From Rhizobiales bacterium 63-22 (GTDB lineage: Bacteria; Pseudomonadota; Alphaproteobacteria; Rhizobiales; Rhizobiaceae), in assembly GCA_001898995.1 (NCBI GenBank), contig MKVZ01000004.1, forward strand, positions 225,081-289,080: a stretch of DNA of 64,000 nt. Direction: 5' to 3'. The notes beneath the pieces are model-generated. The model ran no database searches. It was not told where the DNA came from and worked only from the letters and a program-made list of their open reading frames with translations. Made by a program: the position numbers and the translations under genes. Positions 41,801 through 49,452 of the stretch are shown one piece after another (positions within the stretch are counted from its first letter, which is position 1; each line of letters opens with the position of its first letter).

Positions 41801-44530
41801 CTGACGCTGACGGGCAATACGCGCATCGTCCGGGTCGGCGACGGCACCGCCGCGGGCGCATCCATGACGGCGACGATCCTCGCGCCGATCGCCGGAAACG
41901 CGGCCGCCGGCGCGGTGGGACTGGAAAAGCAGGGCCTCGGCACGCTCGTTCTCGCCGGCGACAACACCTATACCGGCATCACGAAGATATCGAAGGGCAC
42001 GCTACGGATCGGCAATGGCGGGGCCACCGGGCGCGTGCTCGGCGATATCGTCGACGACGGCACGCTCGCGATCGACAAGTCCGCCGCCTACGACATCACC
42101 GGCACGATCAGCGGCAGCGGCGCGGTGGTGCAGGAGGGAACCGGCACCACGCGGCTTTCCGGCCATAACAGCTTTTCCGGCGGCGTGACGGCCGAGCACG
42201 GCACCGTTCAGGCGGGCGCGGACGGGGACGCTTTCGGCTCCGGCATACTCACCGTGAACGCGGACGGCCATGCCGATCTCGACAATCACGACACCACGAT
42301 AGGCGGCTTGCAGGGCGCGGGCAACGTCACGCTCGGCTCCGGCTCGCTCACGCTCATGCAGAACAGCGACACCGTCTATTCCGGCGTCATGTCCGGCACG
42401 GGCGGCGTCGTCAAGAACGGCCACGGCGCGCTCGTGTTCTTCGGCGACAACACCTATACCGGCCTGACCACGATCAACGGCGGCTCGGTGCAGATCGGCG
42501 ACGGCGGCACGTCCGGCACCATCGCCGGCGACGTGGCCGTCACCACCGCCGATGCCAGCCTCATCGTCGTCCGCTCCGACGCCTTCACCTTCGGGGGAAA
42601 GATCAGCGGCGAAGGCAACGTGATCCATGCCGGTTCCGGCACCACCACCTTCACCGGCGACAACAGCTATCGCGGCGATCTCTTCGTGACCGAGGGAACC
42701 GTCAAGGCGGGCGTGGCCGATCATGCCTTCGGCGCCGGCTATCTCTCGGTCAGCGCCGGAGCGACGGCCGATCTCGCCGGTTTCGACACCACGACCGGCG
42801 GCCTGCTCGGCGCGGGCAACGTGCTGCTCGACCACGCGACGCTGACGCTCGACCAGCAGCAGGCGAGCGAGTTTTCCGGCGTCATGTCCGGCGACGGCGG
42901 CCTCGTCAAGAACGGCGCCGGCACGCTGCGGCTTTCGGGCGCCAACAGCTATGGCGGCCCCACCGCCGTCAATGACGGCATATTGCGGCAGGGCGCGGCG
43001 GGAGCGTTCAGCAGCGCCTCGGCCTATACGGTCGCAGCGGCGGGCGCGATGGAACTCGGCGGTTTCGACACCACGCTGGCGGCGCTGCAAAATGCCGGCT
43101 CGGTCAGCTTCGGCGGCACCGGCGGCGCGACGCTGACCGTCAACGGCAATTATGCCGGGCAGAACGGCATGCTCACCATCAACAGCGTGCTCGAAGGCGA
43201 CGATTCACGCACGGACCGGCTGACCGTCAAGGGCGACACCTCCGGCGCCACCAAGCTCACGGTCGTCAATCAGGGCGGCAAGGGCGCGCAGACCGTCAAC
43301 GGTATCAAGGTGGTCGAGGTGGACGGCGCGTCGGACGGCACCTTCGCCCTGCAAGGCCATTTCACCACCGACAGCGGCGAGAGCGCCGTGGTGGCAGGCG
43401 CCTATGCCTATACGCTGCATCAGGGCGGCGTGAACACGCCCGACGACGGCGACTGGTACCTGCGCAGCGAGGACGTCCGGCACCAGCCGATCCTCAATCC
43501 GGGCGTGCCGCTCTATCAGGGCGCGCTGCAAGCCATGCAGACGCTGAACCGGCTGCCCACGCTGCAACAGCGTGTCGGCAACCGCTTCTGGAGCGGCGCC
43601 GCCAATCCCCTGCTCGAAGAGGGCGACGGACCCGGCCGCACGGAAGCCGCCCCTTCCCCGCAGAGCGGGAACCGGCTGGACAAGCGCGCGCTCTGGGGCC
43701 GGATCGAGGGCGCGCATGACCGGCTCAACAGCTATTCCGCCGAAGGCGGCGCGCGCGCGGACATGAACACCTTCCTCATGCAGGCGGGCGTTGACGGCCT
43801 GTTCGCGGAGCGGGAAAGCGGCTGGCTGACCGGCGGCATCTACGGCCAGTACGGCACGGTCAGGTCGCGCATCGATTCGGCGAACGGGCGCGGAACGGTG
43901 AACACGCAGGGCTGGGGTCTCGGCGCAACTCTCACATGGTACGGCGAGAACGGCTTTTATGTGGACGGTCAGGGACAGGCCACATGGTACCGAAACGACC
44001 TCCGGTCCGACACCGCGCAACTGAGCCTGGCCCACGGGCGGACCGGCTTCGGCTATGCGCTGGGCGTGGAGACGGGCAAGCGCATCGCACTCGACGGCGA
44101 AGGCGGCAACTGGACGCTGACGCCGCAGGCGCAACTGATCTGGTCGTCGGCCACGCTCGACAACTTCCGCGATGTCTGGGACACGTCCGTCACCTCCAAT
44201 AACGGCGACCAGCTGACGGGACGCCTCGGCCTCGCCGCCAATTACCGCAGCGCATGGCGCGGCAACGACGGGATGCTGGCGCGGACCAGCGTCTACGGCA
44301 TCGCCAACCTCTATCAGGACCTCGTCAGCCGCGCCTCGGTCCGGGTGGACGGCACGCGCTTCTCCGATCGCCGCGACCGCACATGGGGCGGCGTCGGCCT
44401 CGGCGGCACCTATGCCTGGGCCGACGACAAATATGCCGTCTATGGCGAAGGCTCGGTCAATACCGCACTCAACCATTTCGGCGACAGCTACACACTGAAA
44501 GCCAATCTCGGCTTCCGCGTGAGTTGGTGA
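38882..44530 (+). CDS. Giant autotransporter (type Va) with glycine-rich head and PATR repeats
   Basis: Predicted 1882-residue outer-membrane autotransporter. A long signal region covers about residues 1-50 (basic segment, then LYLILGGAIAGLMNSAAAG). Residues about 50-300 are extremely Gly/Ala-rich (GGAGG, GGGAGG and GGGGGG runs). The passenger then carries at least seven autotransporter-associated beta-strand repeats, with starts near residues 655, 725, 1015, 1080, 1175, 1242 and 1340, each of the pattern V-x-K-x-G-x-GTL-x-L-x-G-x-N-x-Y. The last ~280 residues (about 1602-1882) are the beta-barrel, ending in an aromatic residue (RVSW). The GTG start is supported by CGGAG upstream; no ATG fits as well. 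It is the only plus-strand gene in this cluster. A role as adhesin is inferred from family. Confidence 0.88.
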   Translation: MPIPCFKYKKYLNSTCLSDPENFRFRCGPGRSAALYLILGGAIAGLMNSAAAGDVGGAGGPAGTTGGAGGRGGWYDFYGGMGGGAGGGAAATPGKNGAGSDGADGSGTGSKGTAAGGSGIPPQPVTDTTGSSDASGGTNGGGGGGSGAGWLFDSDTVTNPTVADGEVLLDFGTGRFRGPYPVGGGVGGPGSCTADGLQCGGGGGGGAGMIIHAADPGYTLRVKPGQLVGGAGGSSVDPGSGGGGGGAGLVVTGSAPVIIDQSGNNTSISGGGGGTGNGGGGAGILIGDGVNLTTLGNGKRDGFQTIAGGDRGADIPGAPTTNSNLPGTAVIFTGDNATYTAIGQTIQASIAIVPTGGLGRIGRAIDMQGNGNKLVLGADGKGGLATQVTQSQNEPDQALVTIEGDNNSIELQPGVLMDGFVSATGTGTHLILGGTNAVYSGTPGAFALSDLGATEKYRGIAVLEKHGDVTWQLTGTQTVDTPWFVEDGVLQLGDKASIAAANRLTIGTAATPAGAVPTFDLTPLGRNAVTSVRTLAGTAQALVTDCIPAGRTAGTCGQILSHEMIGLRITDGQSDSYAGQINISGTLEVAGGTQIFTGNVGNMGGVLVSGGTVQLGDGTGTATLGTTNDPITVNTPGTLVVNNAGDWTLSARLDGDGTLTKRAASTLTIDQAGDFSGHAAIEAGTLRIAGADGALGAASIADAGVLVFDRTTDYTFAGTVTGAGDITKNQSSVLTLSGDSSAFTGATTVNAGTLAMSGKLRGTLDVKAGATLRGVGTDGSVGKTTLADNAILSGTHDTKLTFADDLTLSGNSIINASFSRPSQTELFDVTGNLTLDGTLNVLTLEHNGPGYYRLFHYGGTLQDNGLAIASAPTGVPLTDLSIVTTTPNAVDLYDSGGAPVGQYNFWKGGDGPWDTASSQWTDVTGANTGTWENGAFAFFNAAPGTVTVANAGGQVEAMGMQFTVDGYTVAGDPLTLTGNTRIVRVGDGTAAGASMTATILAPIAGNAAAGAVGLEKQGLGTLVLAGDNTYTGITKISKGTLRIGNGGATGRVLGDIVDDGTLAIDKSAAYDITGTISGSGAVVQEGTGTTRLSGHNSFSGGVTAEHGTVQAGADGDAFGSGILTVNADGHADLDNHDTTIGGLQGAGNVTLGSGSLTLMQNSDTVYSGVMSGTGGVVKNGHGALVFFGDNTYTGLTTINGGSVQIGDGGTSGTIAGDVAVTTADASLIVVRSDAFTFGGKISGEGNVIHAGSGTTTFTGDNSYRGDLFVTEGTVKAGVADHAFGAGYLSVSAGATADLAGFDTTTGGLLGAGNVLLDHATLTLDQQQASEFSGVMSGDGGLVKNGAGTLRLSGANSYGGPTAVNDGILRQGAAGAFSSASAYTVAAAGAMELGGFDTTLAALQNAGSVSFGGTGGATLTVNGNYAGQNGMLTINSVLEGDDSRTDRLTVKGDTSGATKLTVVNQGGKGAQTVNGIKVVEVDGASDGTFALQGHFTTDSGESAVVAGAYAYTLHQGGVNTPDDGDWYLRSEDVRHQPILNPGVPLYQGALQAMQTLNRLPTLQQRVGNRFWSGAANPLLEEGDGPGRTEAAPSPQSGNRLDKRALWGRIEGAHDRLNSYSAEGGARADMNTFLMQAGVDGLFAERESGWLTGGIYGQYGTVRSRIDSANGRGTVNTQGWGLGATLTWYGENGFYVDGQGQATWYRNDLRSDTAQLSLAHGRTGFGYALGVETGKRIALDGEGGNWTLTPQAQLIWSSATLDNFRDVWDTSVTSNNGDQLTGRLGLAANYRSAWRGNDGMLARTSVYGIANLYQDLVSRASVRVDGTRFSDRRDRTWGGVGLGGTYAWADDKYAVYGEGSVNTALNHFGDSYTLKANLGFRVSW

Positions 44531-44538
44531 AGATACAG

Positions 44539-44572
44539 CACCACCCCCGGAGATGCTTCTCCGGGGGTGGTG
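44539..44572 (+). terminator. Strong terminator after the autotransporter
   Basis: Perfect 15-bp arms CACCACCCCCGGAGA (44539-44553) and TCTCCGGGGGTGGTG (44558-44572) with a TGCT loop, followed by TTTT. It lies 8 bases after the autotransporter stop. The RHS gene ends 25 bases further on in the opposite direction, so it may also block transcripts coming the other way. Confidence 0.9.
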
Positions 44573-44597
44573 TTTTCGTATTTCCGGCGTGTGTGCG

Positions 44598-47500
44598 TTA
44601 AACTTTTGAAATACGTCGAGGCGAATATCTGTGAACTCTGTTTCTCGCCGGTTGGCGCGTATAATCTCCCGCATAGCTTGATGCGTCGTCATCATCTTGC
44701 CAATTCGTGTCCTGCGACAGGTTCATTTCATTCCATTGCACAGCGTTTTCCACCCCTTCCCTACTCCGGGAAAATTGCGTCATGTGCCGCGGTGAGGGGG
44801 CAGCCCACTCCTCTTCGAGCAGAGGCTGGGAAGGGGCGGATTCCTGCATTTGGCCGTTGCGCAGCGCGGTCTCTGACCTCATCGATCCATCATCCTCGTC
44901 CTCCGGCCGGTTGAGCCGCCATTCCGCTATCCCGCTGGCCAGCACCAGCAATGCGCCGATGGCCCCCAATATCAAGCTCGCCAGTACAAGTTTCCGCCCC
45001 GTTTCCGCCTTGCCGTTATCGGTACTGTCGACCACATTGCCGTCCGCATCGCGAATGGCGCCCGATTCCTCCTGCTGGCCGACGATCACGCCCGCAAGTC
45101 CCGTGACGCCGCTGGCGAGCAGGGAAAGCCCCCCGGCGATGCGGGCTATCCGCACTGCGATTTGCGTGAATTTCAGGCTGTTTTTCGCAATCTGGACCGC
45201 CGGGAAAGCGACGTAAGCAATGCCGGCCAGTATGGTCAGGCCGAAGCCGATATAGCCCGCGACCGCGCCCCATTTCACATGCCCGGTCGGGTCGATGAAA
45301 TTGACCGGGTCGCCGCCGCAATAGCCGTAGGCATTGATGCCGCCGGGTCCGAAGGGGCTGAGCGAATCCGGGCTGGAAAACCGCATCATGCGCGGATCGT
45401 AGGCGCGATATCCCTGCCCCGGATGATAAAGGCCGGCGAAAGGGTCCGGCACGTCGCCGTTGAAGCCGACGCGCACCGCGCCGTTGCCCTGCTCCATATC
45501 CGGCGTGCAGCCGAAGGGCGTGTAGTCCGTGCTGGTGGTGGCGGAGGGACCGAGCGTCAGGATGGGCGAGCCGCCGAGGTCCGGCCCGATGAAGGTCGCG
45601 TCCGATCCGTTGACCAGCGCCGCCGTGGCGCGCCCCAGATTGACGAGGCGATGACAGCCGCCGCCCTGCTCCACGATGCGGACCTCCTTGCCGCCGTCGT
45701 AATAGACATTGCGCGACGTGCCGTCGCTGCCATATTGCCCGTGCAGGCGGTCGAAGGCATCGTAGGTGCAATCTATCGACGCGCCGCCATCGGCGATGCG
45801 GGCCAGCCGCCCGAAGGCGTCATAGCTGTATGAGCGCCCCCTGTCGTCCATCGTCAGCCGCCCCGCGGCGTCGTAGGAGAGCAGGCTCTTCATCGCAGCG
45901 CCGCCGCCGACGCGGCTCGTGACGGCGGAAAGCTGCGTCGGGTCGGCGCCGGTATAGGCGAAGCTGCGCGTGACGCCGTTGCGGCCGGTGGCCCGATAGG
46001 CGGTGATATTGTCGAACCTGTCGTAGCCGTAGGCCTCACCTGTGATCGCCGGATCGTCGCTGCTGCCGAAGTTTCCGCCCTCGGCCTGAAATCCGGTCAG
46101 CCGGCCATTGACGTCATAGCTATAGGCGGCATTGGAAATGCGGCTGCCCTTGCTGCCGGAACGGTAATCGAAGACGGTCCGGCTTTTGACCCGGTCGTTG
46201 TCGTCATAGCCTCTTTCGACCGCGATGCCCTCGTTCGTCGTCAGCGCGATGGTGCGGGACTGCTCACGGTCCAGCGCGTCACGGGACAGGTTCACGGTCG
46301 CGCCGGCGCTCATCGTGCCGGCATGCCAGCCGGTGAAACGGCCCTGCTCGTAGCGGGGGATCACGGTGACGTTTCCGTCAACGACACGCGACAGCGCGGC
46401 GCCGTCCGTATTGTAGTAACAGCTCGTCGTGTCGCCCTGAATGCCGGTATATTCGGCGAGGTTTCCGGCCATCGAACGGTTGTAGCGCACCGTGCCGAGG
46501 GTCTGTCCCGCCGCCATGTACCGAATGGCGTTCACCCGGCCCATTGCGTCGTAGGTGAAGCTCTGGTCGGGGCCGCGCGCGTCGAGGCCGGTCTGGCGCG
46601 CGGCGAGCATCTGGCCGGTGCCGCCATCGTAATCGTAGCTGATCGCGATGTCGCCGCCGGGGACATATCTGCGCTTCACCGCCGCGCCGAAGGCGTCGAT
46701 ATAGTCATAGGCGACGGTCGTGACCGGGTCGGCGACGGAAGCAGGCACGATGGCGCCGTCGCGGTCATAGGCGTAGCGCGTTACGCGGCCGCCGATCGAG
46801 GCCGAGGCGATGCGTGCCAGCCCGTCGAATTGCTGCGTGCCGAGTTCGACGCCGTCCACGGCAATGCCCTTCACCAGCGCGAGCGAACTGCCATCCGTAT
46901 AGGCGCGCGTGATCCGGGTTCCGTCCGGGCGCGTCACGGCGGAGAGCCGGCTCCAGCCGTCGTAATCGTAATCCGTGGTCCGGCCGAGCGCATCGGTGGC
47001 CCGGCGCAGGCGGCCCGCCCCGTCATAGCCGAAATGCAGCGGGGCGGCGAGAAGATTGCCGCTCGCGTCGTACCGGCCCACCGTCTTCGGCAGGCGCGTC
47101 GCCGGGTCGAAATCCGTGCGGATCGACGCGGTGGCGTAGAAATCCACCACGGAGGTGGCGAAATTCAGCACGTCCACGGCGATGCTGCGGGCAGAGCCGT
47201 CATTGCGCGCTGCCCCCGACAGATAACCCCATGAATCATAGGTGTAATCTTCCGTCAGCGTGCTGGTTTCGACGGCCGCCTCGCGTTCGATCCGGTCCGA
47301 GATCGTCATCCGCTTCGCGCGGCCGAGGCAGTCATAGCTGTATTCGCGATAATCCTGCCATGCGCCGGCGACGAAAACCTGCTCCTTCCACGGCCGCGCC
47401 AGCCCGTCGGAAATGTGGCGGACACGTCCGCCATCGGCTGCCGTCACCTCCTCCGTATTGTAGCGGCGCGCATCGGACGGCGCGTATTGATAAGGCTCAT

Positions 47501-49436
47501 AGGCAAAACGTACCGTCAGCGACTGGTCTCCCGCTGCCCCGCCGGGCGCCGCGCCGCGCGTCATCGACAGCATGCGCCCATAGGTGTCGCGCGTGAAGAC
47601 GGTGGCGACGCCGAGCCGGTCCACGCTGGCGAGCAACACTCCGGTCGGGCTCGAATAATAGTTCTTCTCCACCATCACCAGCCCGTCATGGGCCGTCAGT
47701 TGCTGCGTCACACAAAGGCAATCGAGCGCATCGCCAAAGGGATACGCCACCGTCTCGTAGCGGAAATCCATGACATCGGCATAGGCTGTGCCGTCATCGC
47801 CATATTTGGTCGAGAACTGCCGGCTCATGCGCCCGTAATTCTCGCTGGCGGCATTGGTGTCCTCATAGGTCCGGGAGACCTCGCTCATGAGCCTGCCGTC
47901 GACATAAAAGGATTCCCGGTTGCGCAGCAGGCAATATTCGACCGGCCGTGCCGGATCGCTGCGATTGCCGCCGACGCTGAGCCGGCAATAGGTGAATTCC
48001 CGCCGCTCGACCGGCGCGGAAAAATCCGTGGCCGGCGGCGTGGTGGTCACGCTCGCCGGATAGATGCCCTTGCCGCCGGTCGGATCGGGCGGGCAATCGA
48101 AGCCCTGCCCCGCCGCCGGATAATAGGCGATATCGGTGCGGGTGCCGTCGGTCCGCACCCATTGCGTCAGCCGGCCCGCCGCGTCGAAGACCATGCTTTC
48201 CCGGTCCTCGCGCGTCCCGTCCACGCCCTCGATGCGGTAGAGGGTGGAAATGCCGGTCGGGCACTGGAAATTCGCCGGCTGCGCGCTGTAGGAGAAGCCT
48301 TGCTTGCGGACATAGGACCAGTTCGCGACTGTATGATGCCCGGCCTGCACCGTTTCGTCGCTCACCATCAGATGGACCATGTCGAATGTCTGCTTGCTGA
48401 CGATATTGACCCCATCCGGGCCAAGCGTCTCCTCGGTGGAGGAGTACTGGTATTGCAGGTTGTTGCTGTAATAGAGATTGTCCTGATCGGCGCTGTAGCT
48501 CGAAAAGGTCGTATTGTAGCCCAGATAATTGCGGCCGGAGGGGTCGTAGCTGTATTTGCGCACGACCGGCGGCTGGCCGCAGCCGGGATCGAGCGTGTGG
48601 CTGACCACATAGGGGATGCGCTCGGTGGAATGCGCGTCGGTCGGAAGCTGGAAGCCCTCCTTCTGGTAGACCGCCGTTTCGATCAGCCCGCCGGCGTGGG
48701 AAATGGCGTTGAGCGGCGCCAGCGTGCTGCTCAGGGAATAGTCATAGCCGAGCGTCCACTCATAATCCGTACCGCAGGCGATCGAGGTCAGGTAACTGAC
48801 ACCGGAACGCACCGTGAGGCCGAGCCGGATGACGAGGCTTTCGCCGCTCCCCGGCCAGAGCGTTATGACGGGCGCGAGCGCATTGCCGTAATCGACCGCG
48901 AGGATCTGCCGGCCGTCATCGTCGTAGAAACCGGTCAGCCGGTGATGGCTCACATCCGGCTCGTCCCATGTGAGACGGACGGAATGCCCGGCCTTGGAGA
49001 ATATGCGCTCCGGCACCTTCACGCTGTAGCCGTAGGAACTGCCTTTCAATATGTCGACATTGCCCTCGGCATGGGTCACGCTGTAGGCCTGCGTGCCAAG
49101 GCGCGAGAAGATCACCTTTTCCAGCGGCCCTTGCACAATGGTCTGCACGCCGTCGGTGGTCTTGGGAGCGATCTTGAGCACCGTCCCGTCCGAGGGCAGC
49201 AGCAGCTTGTTGTCGCTGTCATAGCTCGACCAGATCAGGCTCCAGCCGCGCCCGAACCCATAGTCGATCTCGTTGAAGGGCGCATAACGGAAGCCGAAGG
49301 GGACGGACGGTCCCTTCATCCGGTTGGCGAGGATATTCTCGATCTGGAGCATGGCGCGGAACTGTCCGGTACGCCGGTCCACCGTTCCGCGCATGGCCGA
49401 GGTGAAATTCGAGGCCTGCGAAAATGTATTGCTCAT
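44598..49436 (-). CDS. RHS/YD-repeat protein with hydrophobic C-terminal tail
   Basis: Predicted 1612-residue protein. Residues about 40-70 (GPSVPFGFRYAPFNEIDYGFGRGWSL) are the amino region seen in standalone bacterial RHS proteins. YD repeats of the form Y-D-x-x-G-R-L occur throughout about 400-1300 (YDGAGRLRRATDALG, YDAMGRVNAI, YDAAGRLTMDD). The RHS-associated core ends with YDPRMMRFSSPDSLSPFGPGG and NAYGYCGGDPVNFIDPTGH at about residues 1355-1386, very like Tc-toxin TccC proteins. The 226-residue tail after DPTGH has three hydrophobic segments (about 1390-1412, 1434-1453, 1482-1505), then an acidic and Pro-rich end. No PAAR, VgrG or signal sequence is seen. It ends the right operon, 16 bases after the 865-residue Ig-like gene. 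Confidence 0.88.
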   Translation of the reverse strand: MSNTFSQASNFTSAMRGTVDRRTGQFRAMLQIENILANRMKGPSVPFGFRYAPFNEIDYGFGRGWSLIWSSYDSDNKLLLPSDGTVLKIAPKTTDGVQTIVQGPLEKVIFSRLGTQAYSVTHAEGNVDILKGSSYGYSVKVPERIFSKAGHSVRLTWDEPDVSHHRLTGFYDDDGRQILAVDYGNALAPVITLWPGSGESLVIRLGLTVRSGVSYLTSIACGTDYEWTLGYDYSLSSTLAPLNAISHAGGLIETAVYQKEGFQLPTDAHSTERIPYVVSHTLDPGCGQPPVVRKYSYDPSGRNYLGYNTTFSSYSADQDNLYYSNNLQYQYSSTEETLGPDGVNIVSKQTFDMVHLMVSDETVQAGHHTVANWSYVRKQGFSYSAQPANFQCPTGISTLYRIEGVDGTREDRESMVFDAAGRLTQWVRTDGTRTDIAYYPAAGQGFDCPPDPTGGKGIYPASVTTTPPATDFSAPVERREFTYCRLSVGGNRSDPARPVEYCLLRNRESFYVDGRLMSEVSRTYEDTNAASENYGRMSRQFSTKYGDDGTAYADVMDFRYETVAYPFGDALDCLCVTQQLTAHDGLVMVEKNYYSSPTGVLLASVDRLGVATVFTRDTYGRMLSMTRGAAPGGAAGDQSLTVRFAYEPYQYAPSDARRYNTEEVTAADGGRVRHISDGLARPWKEQVFVAGAWQDYREYSYDCLGRAKRMTISDRIEREAAVETSTLTEDYTYDSWGYLSGAARNDGSARSIAVDVLNFATSVVDFYATASIRTDFDPATRLPKTVGRYDASGNLLAAPLHFGYDGAGRLRRATDALGRTTDYDYDGWSRLSAVTRPDGTRITRAYTDGSSLALVKGIAVDGVELGTQQFDGLARIASASIGGRVTRYAYDRDGAIVPASVADPVTTVAYDYIDAFGAAVKRRYVPGGDIAISYDYDGGTGQMLAARQTGLDARGPDQSFTYDAMGRVNAIRYMAAGQTLGTVRYNRSMAGNLAEYTGIQGDTTSCYYNTDGAALSRVVDGNVTVIPRYEQGRFTGWHAGTMSAGATVNLSRDALDREQSRTIALTTNEGIAVERGYDDNDRVKSRTVFDYRSGSKGSRISNAAYSYDVNGRLTGFQAEGGNFGSSDDPAITGEAYGYDRFDNITAYRATGRNGVTRSFAYTGADPTQLSAVTSRVGGGAAMKSLLSYDAAGRLTMDDRGRSYSYDAFGRLARIADGGASIDCTYDAFDRLHGQYGSDGTSRNVYYDGGKEVRIVEQGGGCHRLVNLGRATAALVNGSDATFIGPDLGGSPILTLGPSATTSTDYTPFGCTPDMEQGNGAVRVGFNGDVPDPFAGLYHPGQGYRAYDPRMMRFSSPDSLSPFGPGGINAYGYCGGDPVNFIDPTGHVKWGAVAGYIGFGLTILAGIAYVAFPAVQIAKNSLKFTQIAVRIARIAGGLSLLASGVTGLAGVIVGQQEESGAIRDADGNVVDSTDNGKAETGRKLVLASLILGAIGALLVLASGIAEWRLNRPEDEDDGSMRSETALRNGQMQESAPSQPLLEEEWAAPSPRHMTQFSRSREGVENAVQWNEMNLSQDTNWQDDDDASSYAGDYTRQPARNRVHRYSPRRISKV

Positions 49437-49452
49437 CGTAATATCCGTTTCA

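Noticed and set aside
38882..44530. Short internal repeats of the autotransporter as a CRISPR or tandem DNA repeat
   Set aside because: The periodicity is at protein level (glycine runs and PATR strands) with degenerate codons; there are no uniform repeats and spacers.
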